From: Budorcas taxicolor
Taxonomy: Eukaryota; Chordata; Mammalia; Artiodactyla; Bovidae
Direction: 5' to 3'
DNA: 64,000 nt
Assembly (NCBI RefSeq): GCF_023091745.1
Contig: NC_068920.1
Coordinates: 121,924,622 to 121,988,621 of the forward strand
In this document: piece after piece, positions 10,277 through 20,444 of the stretch
How the letters are laid out: each line of letters starts with the position of its first letter
Position numbering within the stretch: position 1 is the first letter of the stretch
Translations under genes and position numbers: made by a program
Notes under the pieces: generated by a model
Told to the model about the DNA's origin: nothing
Databases searched by the model: none
Seen by the model: the letters and a program-made list of their open reading frames with translations, nothing else

Positions 10277-11083
10277 ATTTATATACATGGCTTTGTCATT
10301 TACTATGAGTAAATGGTTTCTAGAAGGTTTATAGAAGAGGCAGAGGAACCAGAGATCAAATTGCCAACATTCGCTGGATCATTGAAAAAGCAAGAGAGTT
10401 CCAGAAAAACATCTATTTCTGGTTTATTGACTATGCCAAAGCCTTTGACTGTGTGGATCACAATAAACTGTGGAAAATTCTGAAAGAGATAGGGATACCA
10501 GACCACCAGACCTGCCTCTTGAGAAACCTGTATGCAGGTCAGGAAGCAGCAGTTAGAACTGGATATGGAACAACAGACTGGTTCCAAATAGGAAAAGGAG
10601 TACGTCAAGGCTGTATATTGTCACCCTGCTTATTTAACTTATATGCAGAGTACATCATGAGAAACGCTGAGCTGGAAGAAGTACAAGCTGGAATCAAGAT
10701 TGCTGGGACAAATATCAATAACCTCAGATATGCAGATGACACCACCATATGACAGAAAGTGACAAAGAACTAAAGAGCCTCTTGATGAAAGTGAAAGAGG
10801 AGACTGAAAATTTGGCTTAAAGCTCAACATTCATAAAACTAAGATCATGAAATCTGGTCCTATCACTTCATAGGAAATAGATGGGGAAAGAGTGAAAACA
10901 GTGTCAGACTTTATTTTTTTGGGCTCCAAAATCACTGCAGATGGTGATTTCAGCCATGAAATTAAAAGATGCTTACTCCTTGGAAGGAAAGTTATGACCA
11001 ACCTAGATAGCATATTCAAAAGCAGAGATATTACTTTGCCAACAAAGGTCCGTCTAGTCAAGGCTATGGTTTTTTGAGTGGTC

Positions 11084-11098
11084 ATTTATAGATATGAG
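11084..11098. repeat. Target-site duplication, left copy of BovB E
   Basis: ATTTATAGATATGAG, with 13 of 15 positions matching ATTTATGGATGTGAG at 11880-11894. The duplicated target is BovB coding sequence of copy D. Confidence 0.85.
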
Positions 11099-11879
11099 TT
11101 CAGTTCAGTTCAGTTGCTCAGTCGTGTCCAACTATTTGCGACCCCATGAATTGCAGCATGCCAGGCCTCTCTGTCCATCACCAACTCCCAAAGTTCACTC
11201 AAACTCACGTCCATCGAGTCTGTGATGCCATCCAGCCATCTCATGCTCTTTTGTCCCCTTTCCCTCCTGCCCCATCCCTCCTAGCATCAGATTCTTTTCC
11301 AATGAGTCAACTTTTCGCATGAGGTTGCCAAAGTACTGGAGTTTCAGCTTTAGCAACTTTCCTTCCAAAGAACACCCAAGACTGATCTCCTTTAGAATGG
11401 ACTGGTTGATAAGGGACTCTCAAGAGTCTTCTCGAACACCACAGTTCAAAAGCATCAGTTCTTCAGCGCTCAGCTTTCTTCACAGTCCAACTCTCACATC
11501 CATATATGACCACTGGAAAAACCATAGCCTTAACTAGATGGACCTTCGTTGGCAAAGTAATATCTCTGTTTTTGAATATGCTATCTAGGTTGGTCATAAC
11601 GTTCCTTCCAAGAAGTAAGCGTCTTTTAATTTCATGGCTGCAGTCACCATCTGCAGTGATTTTGGAGCCCCAAAATATAAAGTCTGACACTGTTTCCACT
11701 ATTTCTCCATCTATTTGCCATGAAGTGATGGGACCAGATGCCATGATCTTAGTTTTCTGAATGTTAAGCTTTAAGCCAACTTTTTCACTCTCCTCTTTCA
11801 CTTTCATCAAGAGGCTTTTTAGTTCTTCTTCACTTTCTGCCATAATGGTGGTATCATCTGCATATCTGAGGTTATTGAT
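11099..11879 (-). mobile_element. BovB LINE copy E, nested inside copy D
   Basis: A 5'-truncated minus-strand BovB of 781 bp, with its tail at the left (TTCAGTTCAGTTCAGTTGCTC) and its 5' break at the NLRYADD region. It was inserted into copy D in opposite orientation. A minus-strand frame at 11463-11924 reads from the residual ORF into the duplicated target of copy D. A small deletion near 11411 removes part of the ILKEIS...PWTARRS segment. Confidence 0.9.
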
Positions 11880-11894
11880 ATTTATGGATGTGAG
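11880..11894. repeat. Target-site duplication, right copy of BovB E
   Basis: ATTTATGGATGTGAG, paired with 11084-11098. Confidence 0.85.
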
Positions 11895-12394
11895 AGTTGG
11901 ACTATAAAGAAAGTTGAGCACCAAAGAAGTGATGCTTTTGAACTGTGGTGTTGGAGAAGACTCTTGAGAGTCCCTTGGACTGCAAGAAGATCCAACCAGT
12001 TCTACCTAAAGGAGATCAGTCCTGGGTGTTCTTTGGAAGGACTGATATTGAAGCTGAAACTCCAATACTTTGGCCACCTGATGCGAAGAGCTGACTCATT
12101 TGAAAAGACCCTGATGCTGGGAAAGATTGAGGGCAGGAGTAGTAGGGGATGACAGAGGATGAGATAGTTGGATGGCATCACTGACTCAATGGACATAGGT
12201 TTGTGAGGACTCCAGTAGTTGGTGATGGACAGGGAGGCCTGGCGTGCTGTGGTTCATGGGGTTGCCAAGAGTCAGACATGACTGAGCTACTGAGCTGAGC
12301 TTAACTGAGAGGCTTACTTGTTAACAAAAAATAAGGTAGAGAGAGGGATTGATGGTGTGAATGTGAGGGAGGATTTTCTTAATATGGTAGGTAC

Positions 12395-13456
12395 TTGAAC
12401 ATGTTTGATTTAAGAGTCCGAAATGCGGTACCTCGATGCAATCTCAAAAACGACAAAATGATCTCTGTTCGTTTCCAAGGCAAACCATTCAATATCACAG
12501 TGATCCAAGTCTATGCCCCAACCAGTGATACTGAAGAAGCTGAAATTGAACTATTCTATGAAGAAATAGAAGGACTTGTAGAACTAACACCCAAAAAAGA
12601 TGTCCTTTTCATTATAGGGGACTGGAATGCAAAAGTAGGAAGTCAGGAAACACCTGGAGTAACAGGCAAATTTGGCCTTGGAATATGGAATGAGGCAGGG
12701 CAAAGGCTATAGAGTTTTGCCAAGAGAATGCACTGGTCATAGCAAACACCCTCTTCCAACAACACAAGAGAAGACTCTACACATGGACATCACCAGATGG
12801 TCAACACTGAAATCCGATTGATTATATTCTTTGCAGCCAAAGATGGAGAAGCTTTATACAGTCAGCAAAAACAAGACTGGGAGCTGATTGTGGCTCAGAT
12901 CATGAACTCCTTATTGCCAAATTCAGACTCAAATTGAAGAAAGTAGGGAAAACCACTAGGCCATTCAGGTATGACCTCAATCAAATCCCTTATGATTATA
13001 CAATGGAAGTGAGAAATAGATTTAAGGGCCTAGATCTGATAGACAGAGTGCCTGATGAACTATGGACTGAGGCTTGTGACATCGTACAGGAGACAAGGAT
13101 CAAGACCATCTCCATGGAAAAAAAAATGCAAAAAAGCAAAATGGCTGTCTGGGGAGGCCTTACAAATAGCTGTGAAAAGAAGAGAAGCCAAAAGCAAAGG
13201 AGAAAAGGAAAGATATAAGCATCTGAATGCAGAGTTCCAAAGACTAGCAAGAAGAGATAAGAAAGCCTTCCTCAGCGATCAATGCAAAGAAATAGAGGAA
13301 AACAACAGAATGGGAAAGACTAGAGATCTCTTCAAGAAAATTAGAGATACCAAAGGAACATTTCATGCAAAGATGGGCTCGATAAAGGACAGAAATGGTC
13401 TGGACCTAACAGAAGCAGAAGATATTAAGAAGAGGTGGCAAGAATACACAGAATAA
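12395..13456 (+). pseudogene. BovB apurinic-like endonuclease and linker remnant
   Basis: The frames 12395-12712, 12934-13218 and 13055-13456 together cover the EEP-type endonuclease and the linker to the RT. The metal-binding GDWN motif is at 12617-12628 and the catalytic GSDHEL motif at 12892-12909. In a live element this domain nicks the target to expose the priming 3' end. A frame change near 12700 (TAG after AGQRL) and further shifts near 13125 and 13220 inactivate it. The leading residues before the RVRNAV-like segment are flanking DNA. Confidence 0.85.
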
Positions 13457-13605
13457 TTGTACAAAAAAGATCTTCACGACCCAGATCACTCACCTAGAGC
13501 CAGACATCCTGGAATGTGAAGTTAAGTGAGCCTTAGAAAACATCACTACAAACAAAGCTAGTGGAGGTGATGGAATTTCAGTTGAGCTATTTCAAATCCT
13601 GAAAG

Positions 13606-14340
13606 ATGCTGCACTCCATATGTCAGCAAATTTGGAAAACTCAGCAGTGGCCACAGGACTGGAAAGGGTCAGTTTTCATTCCAATCCCAAAGAAAGGCAA
13701 TGCCAAAGCTTCTCCGTCCATGAGATTCTCCAGGCAAGAATACTGGAGTGGATTGCCATTTCCTTCTCCAAGGGATCTTCCCAACGAAGGGATCGAACCT
13801 GGGTCTCCCGCATTGGAGGCAGATGCTTTAACCTCTGAGCCACCAGGGAAGCACAATAAACTGTGGAAAATTCTGAAAGAGATGGTAATACCAGACCACC
13901 TGACCTGTCTCTTAAGAAACCTATATGCAGGTCAGGAAGCAACAGTTAGAACTGGACATGGAACAACAGACTGGTTCCAAATAGGAAAAGGAGTACATCA
14001 AGGCTGTATATTGTCACCCTGCTTATTTAACTTCTATGCAGAGTACATCATGAGAAACGCTGGACTGGAAGAAACACAAGCTGGAATCAAGATTGCCGGG
14101 AGAAATATCAATAAACTCAGATATGGAGATGACACCATTATGGCAGAAAGTGAAGAGGAACTAAAAAGCCTCTTGATGAAAGTGAAAGAGGAGAGTGAAA
14201 AGATTGGCTTAAAGCTCAACATTCAGAAAACGAAGATCATGGCATCTGGTCCCATCACTTCATGGGAAATAGATGGGGAAACAGTGGAAACAGTGTCAGA
14301 CTTTATGTTGGGGGGGCTCCAAAATCACTGCAGATGGTGA
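13606..14340 (+). pseudogene. Chimeric open frame: BovB RT, antisense Bov-tA, BovB RT
   Basis: This 244-codon frame stays open from RT sequence (QQIWKTQQWPQDW) through the antisense SINE and back into RT (HNKLWKILKEM...), keeping the same frame on both sides. The SINE-derived part reads RFSRQEYWSGLPFPSPRDLP, the familiar antisense Bov-tA translation. Motif A of the RT (FIDYAKAFD) is lost with the replaced segment, so polymerase activity is not expected. The frame breaks at a G run near 14310. Confidence 0.8.
13707..13852 (-). mobile_element. Bov-tA SINE within BovB F
   Basis: A minus-strand tRNA-Glu-like SINE: its head (GCTTCCCTGGTGGCTCAGAGG on the minus strand) is at the right end, and B-box-like GGTTCGATCC is intact. 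It has no duplication and coincides with a loss of BovB sequence. AAGC occurs at both joints. Confidence 0.9.
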
Positions 14341-14913
14341 CTGCAACCATGAAATTAAAAGACACTTATTCCTTGGATGGAACGTTATGACCAACTTAGA
14401 CAGCATATTGAAAAGCAGAGACATTACTTTGCCAACAAAGGTCTATCTAGTCAAGGCTATGGTTTTTCCAGTGGTCATGTATGGATGTGGGAGTTGGACT
14501 GTGAAGAAGGCTGAGTGCTGAAGAACTGATGCTTTTGAACTGCGGTGTTGGAGAAGACACTTGAGAGTCCCTTGGACTGCAAGGAGATCCAACCAGTCCA
14601 TTCTGAAGGAGATCAGCCCCGGGATTTCTTTGGAAGGAATGATGGTAAAGCTGTAACTCCAGTACTTTGGCCACCTCATGCAAAGAGTTGACTCATTGGA
14701 AAAGATTCTGATGCTGGGAGGGATTGGGGAAGGAGGTAAAGGGGACAACAGAGGATGAGATTGCTGGATGGCATCATGGATTCGATGGATGTGAGTTTGG
14801 GTGAACTCCAGGAGTTGGTGATGGACAGGGAGGCCTGGCATGCTGCGATTCATGGGGTCGCAAAGAGTTGGACATGACTGAGCAACTGAACTGAACCGAT
14901 TGAACTGAACTGA

Positions 14914-15299
14914 TTTCCTGGAAGTTCTCTTTAAAAAGAAAATAAAAAGTAACTCCATTGGACATTATAATTAATTTTCTCCCAAATATTTTTCATTCAT
15001 TTCCTGTGGGTCAAGAGATCTATTGTTATAGAAGTTGACAAAAAAAAATCTAGTTTAAACTAAGAAAATGGGGGATGGGATATGGAGAGGATAATTTATC
15101 ACTTTATGTCATTTAAAAGTTCATGGTTAGGAGTGACTTAGGACATAGTGATATTTAGAGGTTCTAATGATCAAGCAGGAACCAATTTTCCCCATCTCTC
15201 ACCTTTACTTTCATTCATTTATTCATTTGAAAATATTCATTGAAAAGCTACTATGTCTATTTTAAGCACTAGCAATACAATGATAGAAAAAACAAGCCA
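14914..15299. other. Spacer
   Basis: AT-rich sequence without a recognised gene. The stretch 15210-15299 (TTCATTCATTTATTCATTTG...AGCTACTATGTC) vaguely resembles the 3' end of an L2, but I would not insist on it. Confidence 0.35.
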
Positions 15300-16500
15300 A
15301 ATTTCACTACTTCTTTTCAGCATTGTGCTGGAAGTTCTACCAGTGCAATAGGTTAAGAAAAAGAAATTTTAACAGCAGAAGAATTTGGGATGTGAAAGTA
15401 TTATTATATTTAGATAATATAACTGTATATTTAGGAAACCTCAATGAATCTACTTGAATTAATTAGCCAGTAAGCCAGCATGAAAGAGGAACCCCAGTTC
15501 TACAACTGCAAGGAACTGAATTGAGGTGCGATTATAGGCATGGCTGACACCTTGATTCAGCCTGGTGAGACTTTGAGCAGCATGACCTAGCTAATTCATA
15601 TTCTTGATTGACTCATGAAAACAGTGAGATAATAACTTTGTTTTTTAAGATGCTAGGTTTGTGATAACTTGTTATGCAACAATGGAAAACCAATATAGAA
15701 GGTCAACATACAAAATTCAATTGTTTTTCTATATAATACTAGGAACAAACAGAAAAAATGTTTAAATTGTTACCATTGACAATTGTACAGATGTATCAAA
15801 CACCTAGGAATAAATCTAATTAAAGGATGTAAGACATCTACACAGAAAATTATAGAACTTTTTGAGAGAAATTGAAGATAACTGAAATAAATGGAAATGT
15901 GTGCTGTTCATGGGCTAGAATTTCTATGTTGTAAATATGTTAACCTCTCCAAATTAATTTATGGATTTAATGCAATCCCAATGAAAATCTCAACAGACTG
16001 AAAATAACAAATATTGTCTAGGATGTGGAGCAAAAGGTACATAACAGGATAAATCAGTATGATCACTTTTTTTTGATAGAAGAAATTTTTTATGGTACTA
16101 TCACTTTGGAAAATAATTTTACAACATCTTCTAAAATTGAACATATGTACATTCATGTATACTCTATGACCTAGCTATTCTACTCTTATTAATATATCCA
16201 ATAACATACATATATATGTTCATCAAGGGCATTTATAATAATTCTGAGTGATAGAAGCCAGACACATAAGAATGAATATTATACTTCAACTTACACAAAA
16301 TTGGAAAACTCAAATGTATGGTGTTAATAGTCAAGAGGAGAGATTGGGAGAAGTATGAGGTAAATAATATTCTATTTCTTGATCTGGGTGTTAGCTAAAG
16401 GTGTATTCACTTTGTAATAATTGTTTACTCAAAGTAGTTTTGTGTGTGTGTGTGTTTTTTTTTCTGTATGTGAGTTATGTATCAATAAAAAGATGTTAAA
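15300..16500 (+). mobile_element. Old L1 LINE, 3' end, split by an LTR
   Basis: Degenerate L1 ORF2 text reads across the window strand: a YLENLNEST-like stretch before 15470, a NIQNSIVFLYN-like stretch after 15700, then the KYLGINL-to-FNAIP region and the 3' UTR. It ends at ATCAATAAAAAGATGTTAAAA (polyadenylation signal and A-rich tail) near 16500. A MaLR-type LTR interrupts it at about 15480-15697. A (TG)n run sits at 16441-16456. Confidence 0.75.
15480..15697 (+). mobile_element. MaLR-type (MLT1-like) LTR remnant inside L1
   Basis: The 3' half is typical: CCTTGATTCAGCCTGGTGAG, GTGAGATAATAACTTTG, TTTTTTAAGATGCTAGGTTTG and TTGTTATGCAACAATGGAAA. L1 sequence resumes directly after it. The left boundary is approximate. 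Confidence 0.65.
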
Positions 16501-17399
16501 ACCATGCCAAGCTTCCTACCCTCATGGACTTTATATTCTACTGTGAGGCTCCTTGCTCTCCTCTGTGTTGTCTGGCTTCAGCCTCAGGCTTTCAAGCTGT
16601 GGGAAGAAATAGGAAGACAGCTTCCAGAAGCTCCTCCTCTCCAACTTCCCATATTCAAACCAGAAGCCAAGCCAAAGGTCCAGGTTGTCTCTCTCTGGCT
16701 GACTGGGTGATAATTCCCATCACTGAGGTCAGTGTGAGGTTCTTAACTGGCCAGGCCTGAACCATAGTCAACTTCAGCAGAATACACAAAGTAAGAATGA
16801 GGAAAGATGTGGTTCTTCCAGAAAAAGAAAAATGAAACAAAACAAAAAACAAAACTGGGGCCCCATTTCAGAAGAGGAAGTAAATGTAGGCTGAAAACCC
16901 AGGAAAGCTACACAGCCGGTCTCCTGCAAGTGAAAACCCAGATTTGCTACTTCTTATTAGGTCAACTTACCCTTCATCTCTTGCATTTATCACACATTTC
17001 AAAGATTTGTGTTGCTTACTTCTTCCACTATTAACAAGATTGCAAATAGACTCTTTTCTTTCCTTTCATTCACTGAATAGGGTACTCTCTGTTTCTCTGG
17101 CTTTAAACAAGCTAAAATCAACCAAACAAAAATTAATAGCAAAAATCCATTTGGAGTTTCCAATGTCTGTGTCTGCTAGAAATTACATGGATAACAAAAA
17201 AATAATCAGACCTTGGAAAATAAGTTTTATTTCTACAAACCTTTCAGATGCCTTAGGGACTGCCTCCTCTGATAAGCTTTATTTACCATCTCCTTCCTGA
17301 TCTGAGTTACTCAGCTCCTGTGACTCTGCTTACACTGTATCAGAACTTTCTGTTTTATCTGTCTCACCCTTTGCCTCATGCATTTCTTTAGGACAGCCT
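16501..17399. other. Unique-looking spacer
   Basis: No element recognised. Frames of 60-118 codons are present but have no family resemblance. Confidence 0.4.
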
Positions 17400-17410
17400 T
17401 TGGCTTATAT
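17400..17410. repeat. Target-site duplication, left copy of Bov-tA
   Basis: TTGGCTTATAT, one mismatch to TTGGCCTATAT at 17629-17639. Confidence 0.75.
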
Positions 17411-17628
17411 GGCTTCCCTGGTGGCTCAGACCATGAAGAGTCTGCCTACAATGCAGGAGACCTAAGTTTCATCCCTGGGTCAGGAAGATCTCCTGGAGAA
17501 GGAAATGGCAACTCACTCCAGTATTCCTGCCTGGAGAATCCCATGGACAGAGGAGACTGACAGGCTACAATTCATGGGGTCCCAAAGAGTCGGACACAAC
17601 TAAGTGATTAACACTTATGACTTATGAC
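17411..17628 (+). mobile_element. Bov-tA SINE
   Basis: Full tRNA-Glu-like head (GGCTTCCCTGGTGGCTCAG), Bov-A body and a tail with the ACTTATG motif repeated twice. It is flanked by the 11-bp duplication at 17400 and 17629. Confidence 0.92.
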
Positions 17629-17734
17629 TTGGCCTATATCTCTGTATCATCAGTTCAAAGTTCACTATCTGGGACATACACAATGGAGGGTCAATAAGTA
17701 TTTTCTAAATGAGTGCTTCATATCCAAATTGAAT

Positions 17735-17905
17735 TTAATTCTGGAAACAGCCTGTGAGATAGAGATTATTAACTTGAGGTTTGGAGAGGTAGGGTTGGTG
17801 ACTTGCTCAAGATCACACACAGATAAGTGGAGTCAAAATTTGAGCTTGGATCTATCTGTTGCCAAAGTCTGGGCTCTTGGCCACTGCCTTGGTCAAAAAT
17901 GTTTA
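17735..17905 (-). repeat. MIR SINE (old)
   Basis: The antisense MIR text GACTTGCTCAAGATCACACA is clear, followed by the degenerate tRNA-side segment ending near GGCCACTGCCTT. Confidence 0.75.
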
Positions 17906-17959
17906 TTTGGAATAAGTTTCAGACGCTAATTTTCAAAAGTTGTCCATAATTGAATCCTA

Positions 17960-18340
17960 CCTGCTTTACTAAGCCTTTCTGTCATTCACCTTCACATATC
18001 TTTTCTCACAACCTCACAACAAACTTGGGTTTCCTTTGCTAGGCTCTGCCAATTCTGCCTGCTAATCTCATCCCTTCTTCGAGGATCAGCTCAGATGTCA
18101 TCTCTTTGATGAAATCTTCCCTTATCATTTAGCCAGAAGTGACATCGTCCTCTTCTCAACTGCCATATCCTTTATTTCCTGAAACATGGACATGACATTT
18201 ATGACACACTAGCTCCTGTTCAAGCTATTAGCAGACCTCTTCAGCTCCATATTAGACTATTGCTCCATGGCCTGTCCCTCTCTGGCCCCTAGCACAGTGA
18301 CTTGCACGTGGTAGATGAGTTAATGGTGGCAATGGTGACT
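17960..18340 (+). mobile_element. L2 LINE 3' end (old)
   Basis: CAGCTCAGATGTCATCTCTTTGATGAAATCTTCCC followed by a segment ending GCCCCTAGCACAGTGACTTGCACGTGGTAG is the characteristic sense 3' end of L2. It is diverged, with no coding left. Confidence 0.7.
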
Positions 18341-18376
18341 TTTTGGTATGCTACCCATCTACCTTGCTGCCTAGGG

Positions 18377-18588
18377 ATTGTTGTTGTTGTTTAGTAAATA
18401 GGTCCTGTCTCTTTTATGATGCCGTGGACCATAGCTTGCCTTGCTCCTCTGTCCATGGAATTTCCCAGGCAAGAATACTGGAGTAGGTTGCCATTTTTGT
18501 CTACAGAAGATCGTCCTGACCCAGGGATTGAACTCGCATCTCCTGCTTGACAGGCAGATTATTTACAACTGAGCCACCTGGGAAGCCC
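18377..18588 (-). mobile_element. Bov-tA SINE
   Basis: A minus-strand SINE with a (TTG)n-type tail at the left, the Bov-A body, and the tRNA-like head at the right (AGCCACCTGGGAAGCC on the plus strand). Confidence 0.9.
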
Positions 18589-18599
18589 ATCTAGGGCTT

Positions 18600-18928
18600 C
18601 AGTTCAGTTCAGTCGTTCAGTCGTGTCCAACTCTTTGCGATCCCATGAATCGCAGCACGCCAGGCCTCTCTGTCCATCACCATCTCCTGGAGTTCACTCA
18701 GACTCACATCCATCAAGTCAGTGATGCCATCCAGCCATCTCATCCTCTGTTGTCCCCTTCTCCTCCTGCCCCCAATCCCTCCCAGCATCAGAGTCTTTTC
18801 CAATGAGTCAACTCTTCCCATGAGGTGGCCAAAGCACCGGAGTTTCAGCTTTAGCATCATTCCTTCCAAAGAAATCCCAGGGCTGATCTTCAGAATGGAT
18901 TGGTTGGATCTCCTTGCAGTCCAAGGAC
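18600..18928 (-). mobile_element. BovB 3' end fragment
   Basis: CAGTTCAGTTCAGTCG tail, then the antisense of the BovB C-terminal region, ending 5' at CTTGCAGTCCAAG. It is a strongly 5'-truncated copy with no convincing duplication. Confidence 0.92.
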
Positions 18929-19019
18929 TGTGCAAATCATTGTTAAATTGCCTCATATCCCATATTCTCCTCTTATCACATAATCTACATGGTTTCTTGG
19001 GACTCAAAGGGATCTTTTA

Positions 19020-19197
19020 AAAAGTTTTTTCATTGATGTATAGTTGATTTACAAGATTGCTTCAGTTTCAGGTGTACAGCACAGCAATTCAATTTGGGTT
19101 TTTTTTTTTTTTGGATACTATATTCCACTATAGGTTATTATAAGATATTGGGTATAATTCCCTGTGCTATATAGTAAATCCTTATTGTTTATCTATT
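19020..19197 (-). mobile_element. L1 3' UTR fragment
   Basis: TTTTTTCATTGATGTATAGTTGATTTAC followed by GTGTACAGCACAGCAATTC and TTCCCTGTGCTATATAG is the antisense of the artiodactyl L1 3' UTR. A T run at 19099-19111 sits inside it. Confidence 0.75.
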
Positions 19198-19390
19198 TTA
19201 AAAAATTTTATTGCACTATAGTTGATGTAAAACATTGTGTTAGTTTCTGTTGTACAACAAAGTGAATCATTTATACGCATATCAAACAGATCCTTTGCAT
19301 TCAGAACCACCAACTCAAGCTGGCAAATTGATGTATAGAAGGGGTTTTGATAGCTGTTAACAATGTGATGTCTCACACTGTTTAGGGACA
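19198..19390 (-). mobile_element. Second L1 3' UTR fragment
   Basis: The same L1 end starts again at AAAAAATTTTATTGCACTATAGTTGATG and runs through GTTGTACAACAAAGTGAATC. Two like-oriented L1 ends lie back to back. Confidence 0.7.
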
Positions 19391-19440
19391 TGACTTTGTG
19401 AATAACATATTTTTTTAGTTTAGAGGGCTCAGTAACTCTT

Positions 19441-19828
19441 CAGTTCGGTTCAGTTCAGTCACTCAGTTGTGTCCGACTCTTTGTGACCCCATGAATCGGA
19501 GCACACCAGGCCTCCCTGTCCATCACCAACTCCCAGAGTTCACTCAGATTCACGTCCATCAAGTCAGTGATGCCATCCAGTAATCTCATCCTCTGTCGTC
19601 CCCTTCTCCTCCTGCCCCCAATCCCTCCCAGCATCAGAGTCTTTTCCAATGAGTCAACGCTTCTCATGAGGTGGCCAAAGTATTGGAGTTTCAGCTTCAG
19701 CATCATTCCTTCCAAAGAAATCCCAGGGCTGATCTCCTTCAGAATGGACTGGTTGGATCTCCTTGCAGTCCAAGGGACTCTCAAGAGTCTTCTCCAACAT
19801 CACAGTTCAAAAGCATCAATTCTTCGGC
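19441..19828 (-). mobile_element. BovB 3' end fragment
   Basis: The tail CAGTTCGGTTCAGTTCAGTC is followed by the antisense C-terminal region, ending at the CTTCGGC segment. The minus strand keeps a 110-codon frame (19455-19784) for the BovB C-terminus. Confidence 0.92.
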
Positions 19829-19940
19829 AAGAGGAAAAAAATAATACTTCTGGGTATTTTAGAACTGAGGTAATTTGGTCTGTTAACAATAAAACCTAAA
19901 GTTAACCAGAACTCAACTAGAATTAATTGGCACCTTGAAG

Positions 19941-19948
19941 TACACACG

Positions 19949-19983
<35 letters not shown>

Positions 19984-20007
19984 AGAGAGAGAAGAGGGAG
20001 AGAGAGA
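19941..20007. repeat. (CA)n-(GA)n microsatellite
   Basis: A CA run from about 19951 to 19980 passes into a GA-rich run to 20007. Length polymorphism is likely. Confidence 0.95.
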
Positions 20008-20206
20008 GGATTTGCCCTTGGGAGAATGAAATGACAACAACACAGTATCATCAGTTAGACTCGACCACTAGCAGCACCTGCCTCCTTTCAGTAACACCAC
20101 CATTTCCAGAAATGAAGCCACTCAAAATTTTGAATCATTCAACTAGATAGAGAGAAAGATTTACTAGGAAATTCATTTAACCAGCATGTGTCATTTCCCA
20201 CAAATT

Positions 20207-20248
20207 GTGCAGGCAGATGCTTTGCCATCTGAGCTACCAGGGAAGCCC
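20207..20248 (-). mobile_element. Bov-tA tRNA-like head fragment
   Basis: GCAGGCAGATGCTTTGCCATCTGAGCTACCAGGGAAGCC is the antisense of the Bov-tA head only. The rest of the element is absent. Confidence 0.75.
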
Positions 20249-20263
20249 TAGAATTATATCTTG

Positions 20264-20444
20264 GGTTTCCCTGGTAGCTCAGACAGTAAGGAATCTACTT
20301 GCAATGAAGGACACTCAGGTTTGATCCAAGTGGGGAAGATCCCCTGGAGAAGGGAATGACAACCCACTCCAGTATTCTTGCCTAGAGAATTCCATGGACA
20401 GACCATGGGGTCGCGAAGAGTCGGACGCTCCCACCCCGACTAAC
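20264..20444 (+). mobile_element. Bov-tA SINE
   Basis: The head GGTTTCCCTGGTAGCTCAG and the Bov-A body are clear. The body lacks the GTGGGCTACAGTC-type stretch (ATGGACAGACCATGGGGTCG). It lies head-to-head with the fragment at 20207-20248, 15 bp apart. Confidence 0.88.

Larger units (their letters stand above)
10325..12308 (+). mobile_element. BovB LINE copy D, interrupted by BovB E
   Basis: A plus-strand BovB starting near GAAGGTTTATAGAAGAGGC inside the RT domain. It runs to 11098, is interrupted by copy E, and resumes at 11880 or 11895 through the C-terminal region to a decayed tail near 12308. RT pieces remain at 10453-10752 (motifs A-C, motif B GKGVRQG, YADD), with stops and deletions after that. 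No clear duplication was seen at its outer ends. Confidence 0.9.
12410..14913 (+). mobile_element. BovB LINE copy F with endonuclease half
   Basis: The longest colinear BovB in the window. It covers the endonuclease domain from AAGAGTCCGAAATGC through the linker and RT to the ACTGA tail at about 14913. About 15 bases are missing near 13485. A Bov-tA at 13707-13852 replaces roughly 270 bases between the PIPKKGNAK and HNKLWKI segments. RT motif C is YGDD (14122-14133). Multiple frameshifts show it is inactive. Confidence 0.95.

Noticed and set aside
13707..13852. tRNA-like segments in Bov-tA elements considered as tRNA genes.
   Set aside because: They are SINE heads fused to the Bov-A body; they lack a complete cloverleaf and mature 3' end.
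18600..19828. Two like-oriented BovB tails 0.5 kb apart considered as a tandem duplication.
   Set aside because: They break at different 5' positions and differ in sequence, so independent insertions are simpler.
19941..20007. Regular CA/GA repeats considered as a tandem array or CRISPR-like structure.
   Set aside because: It is a simple dinucleotide microsatellite without spacers, and the host is a mammal.
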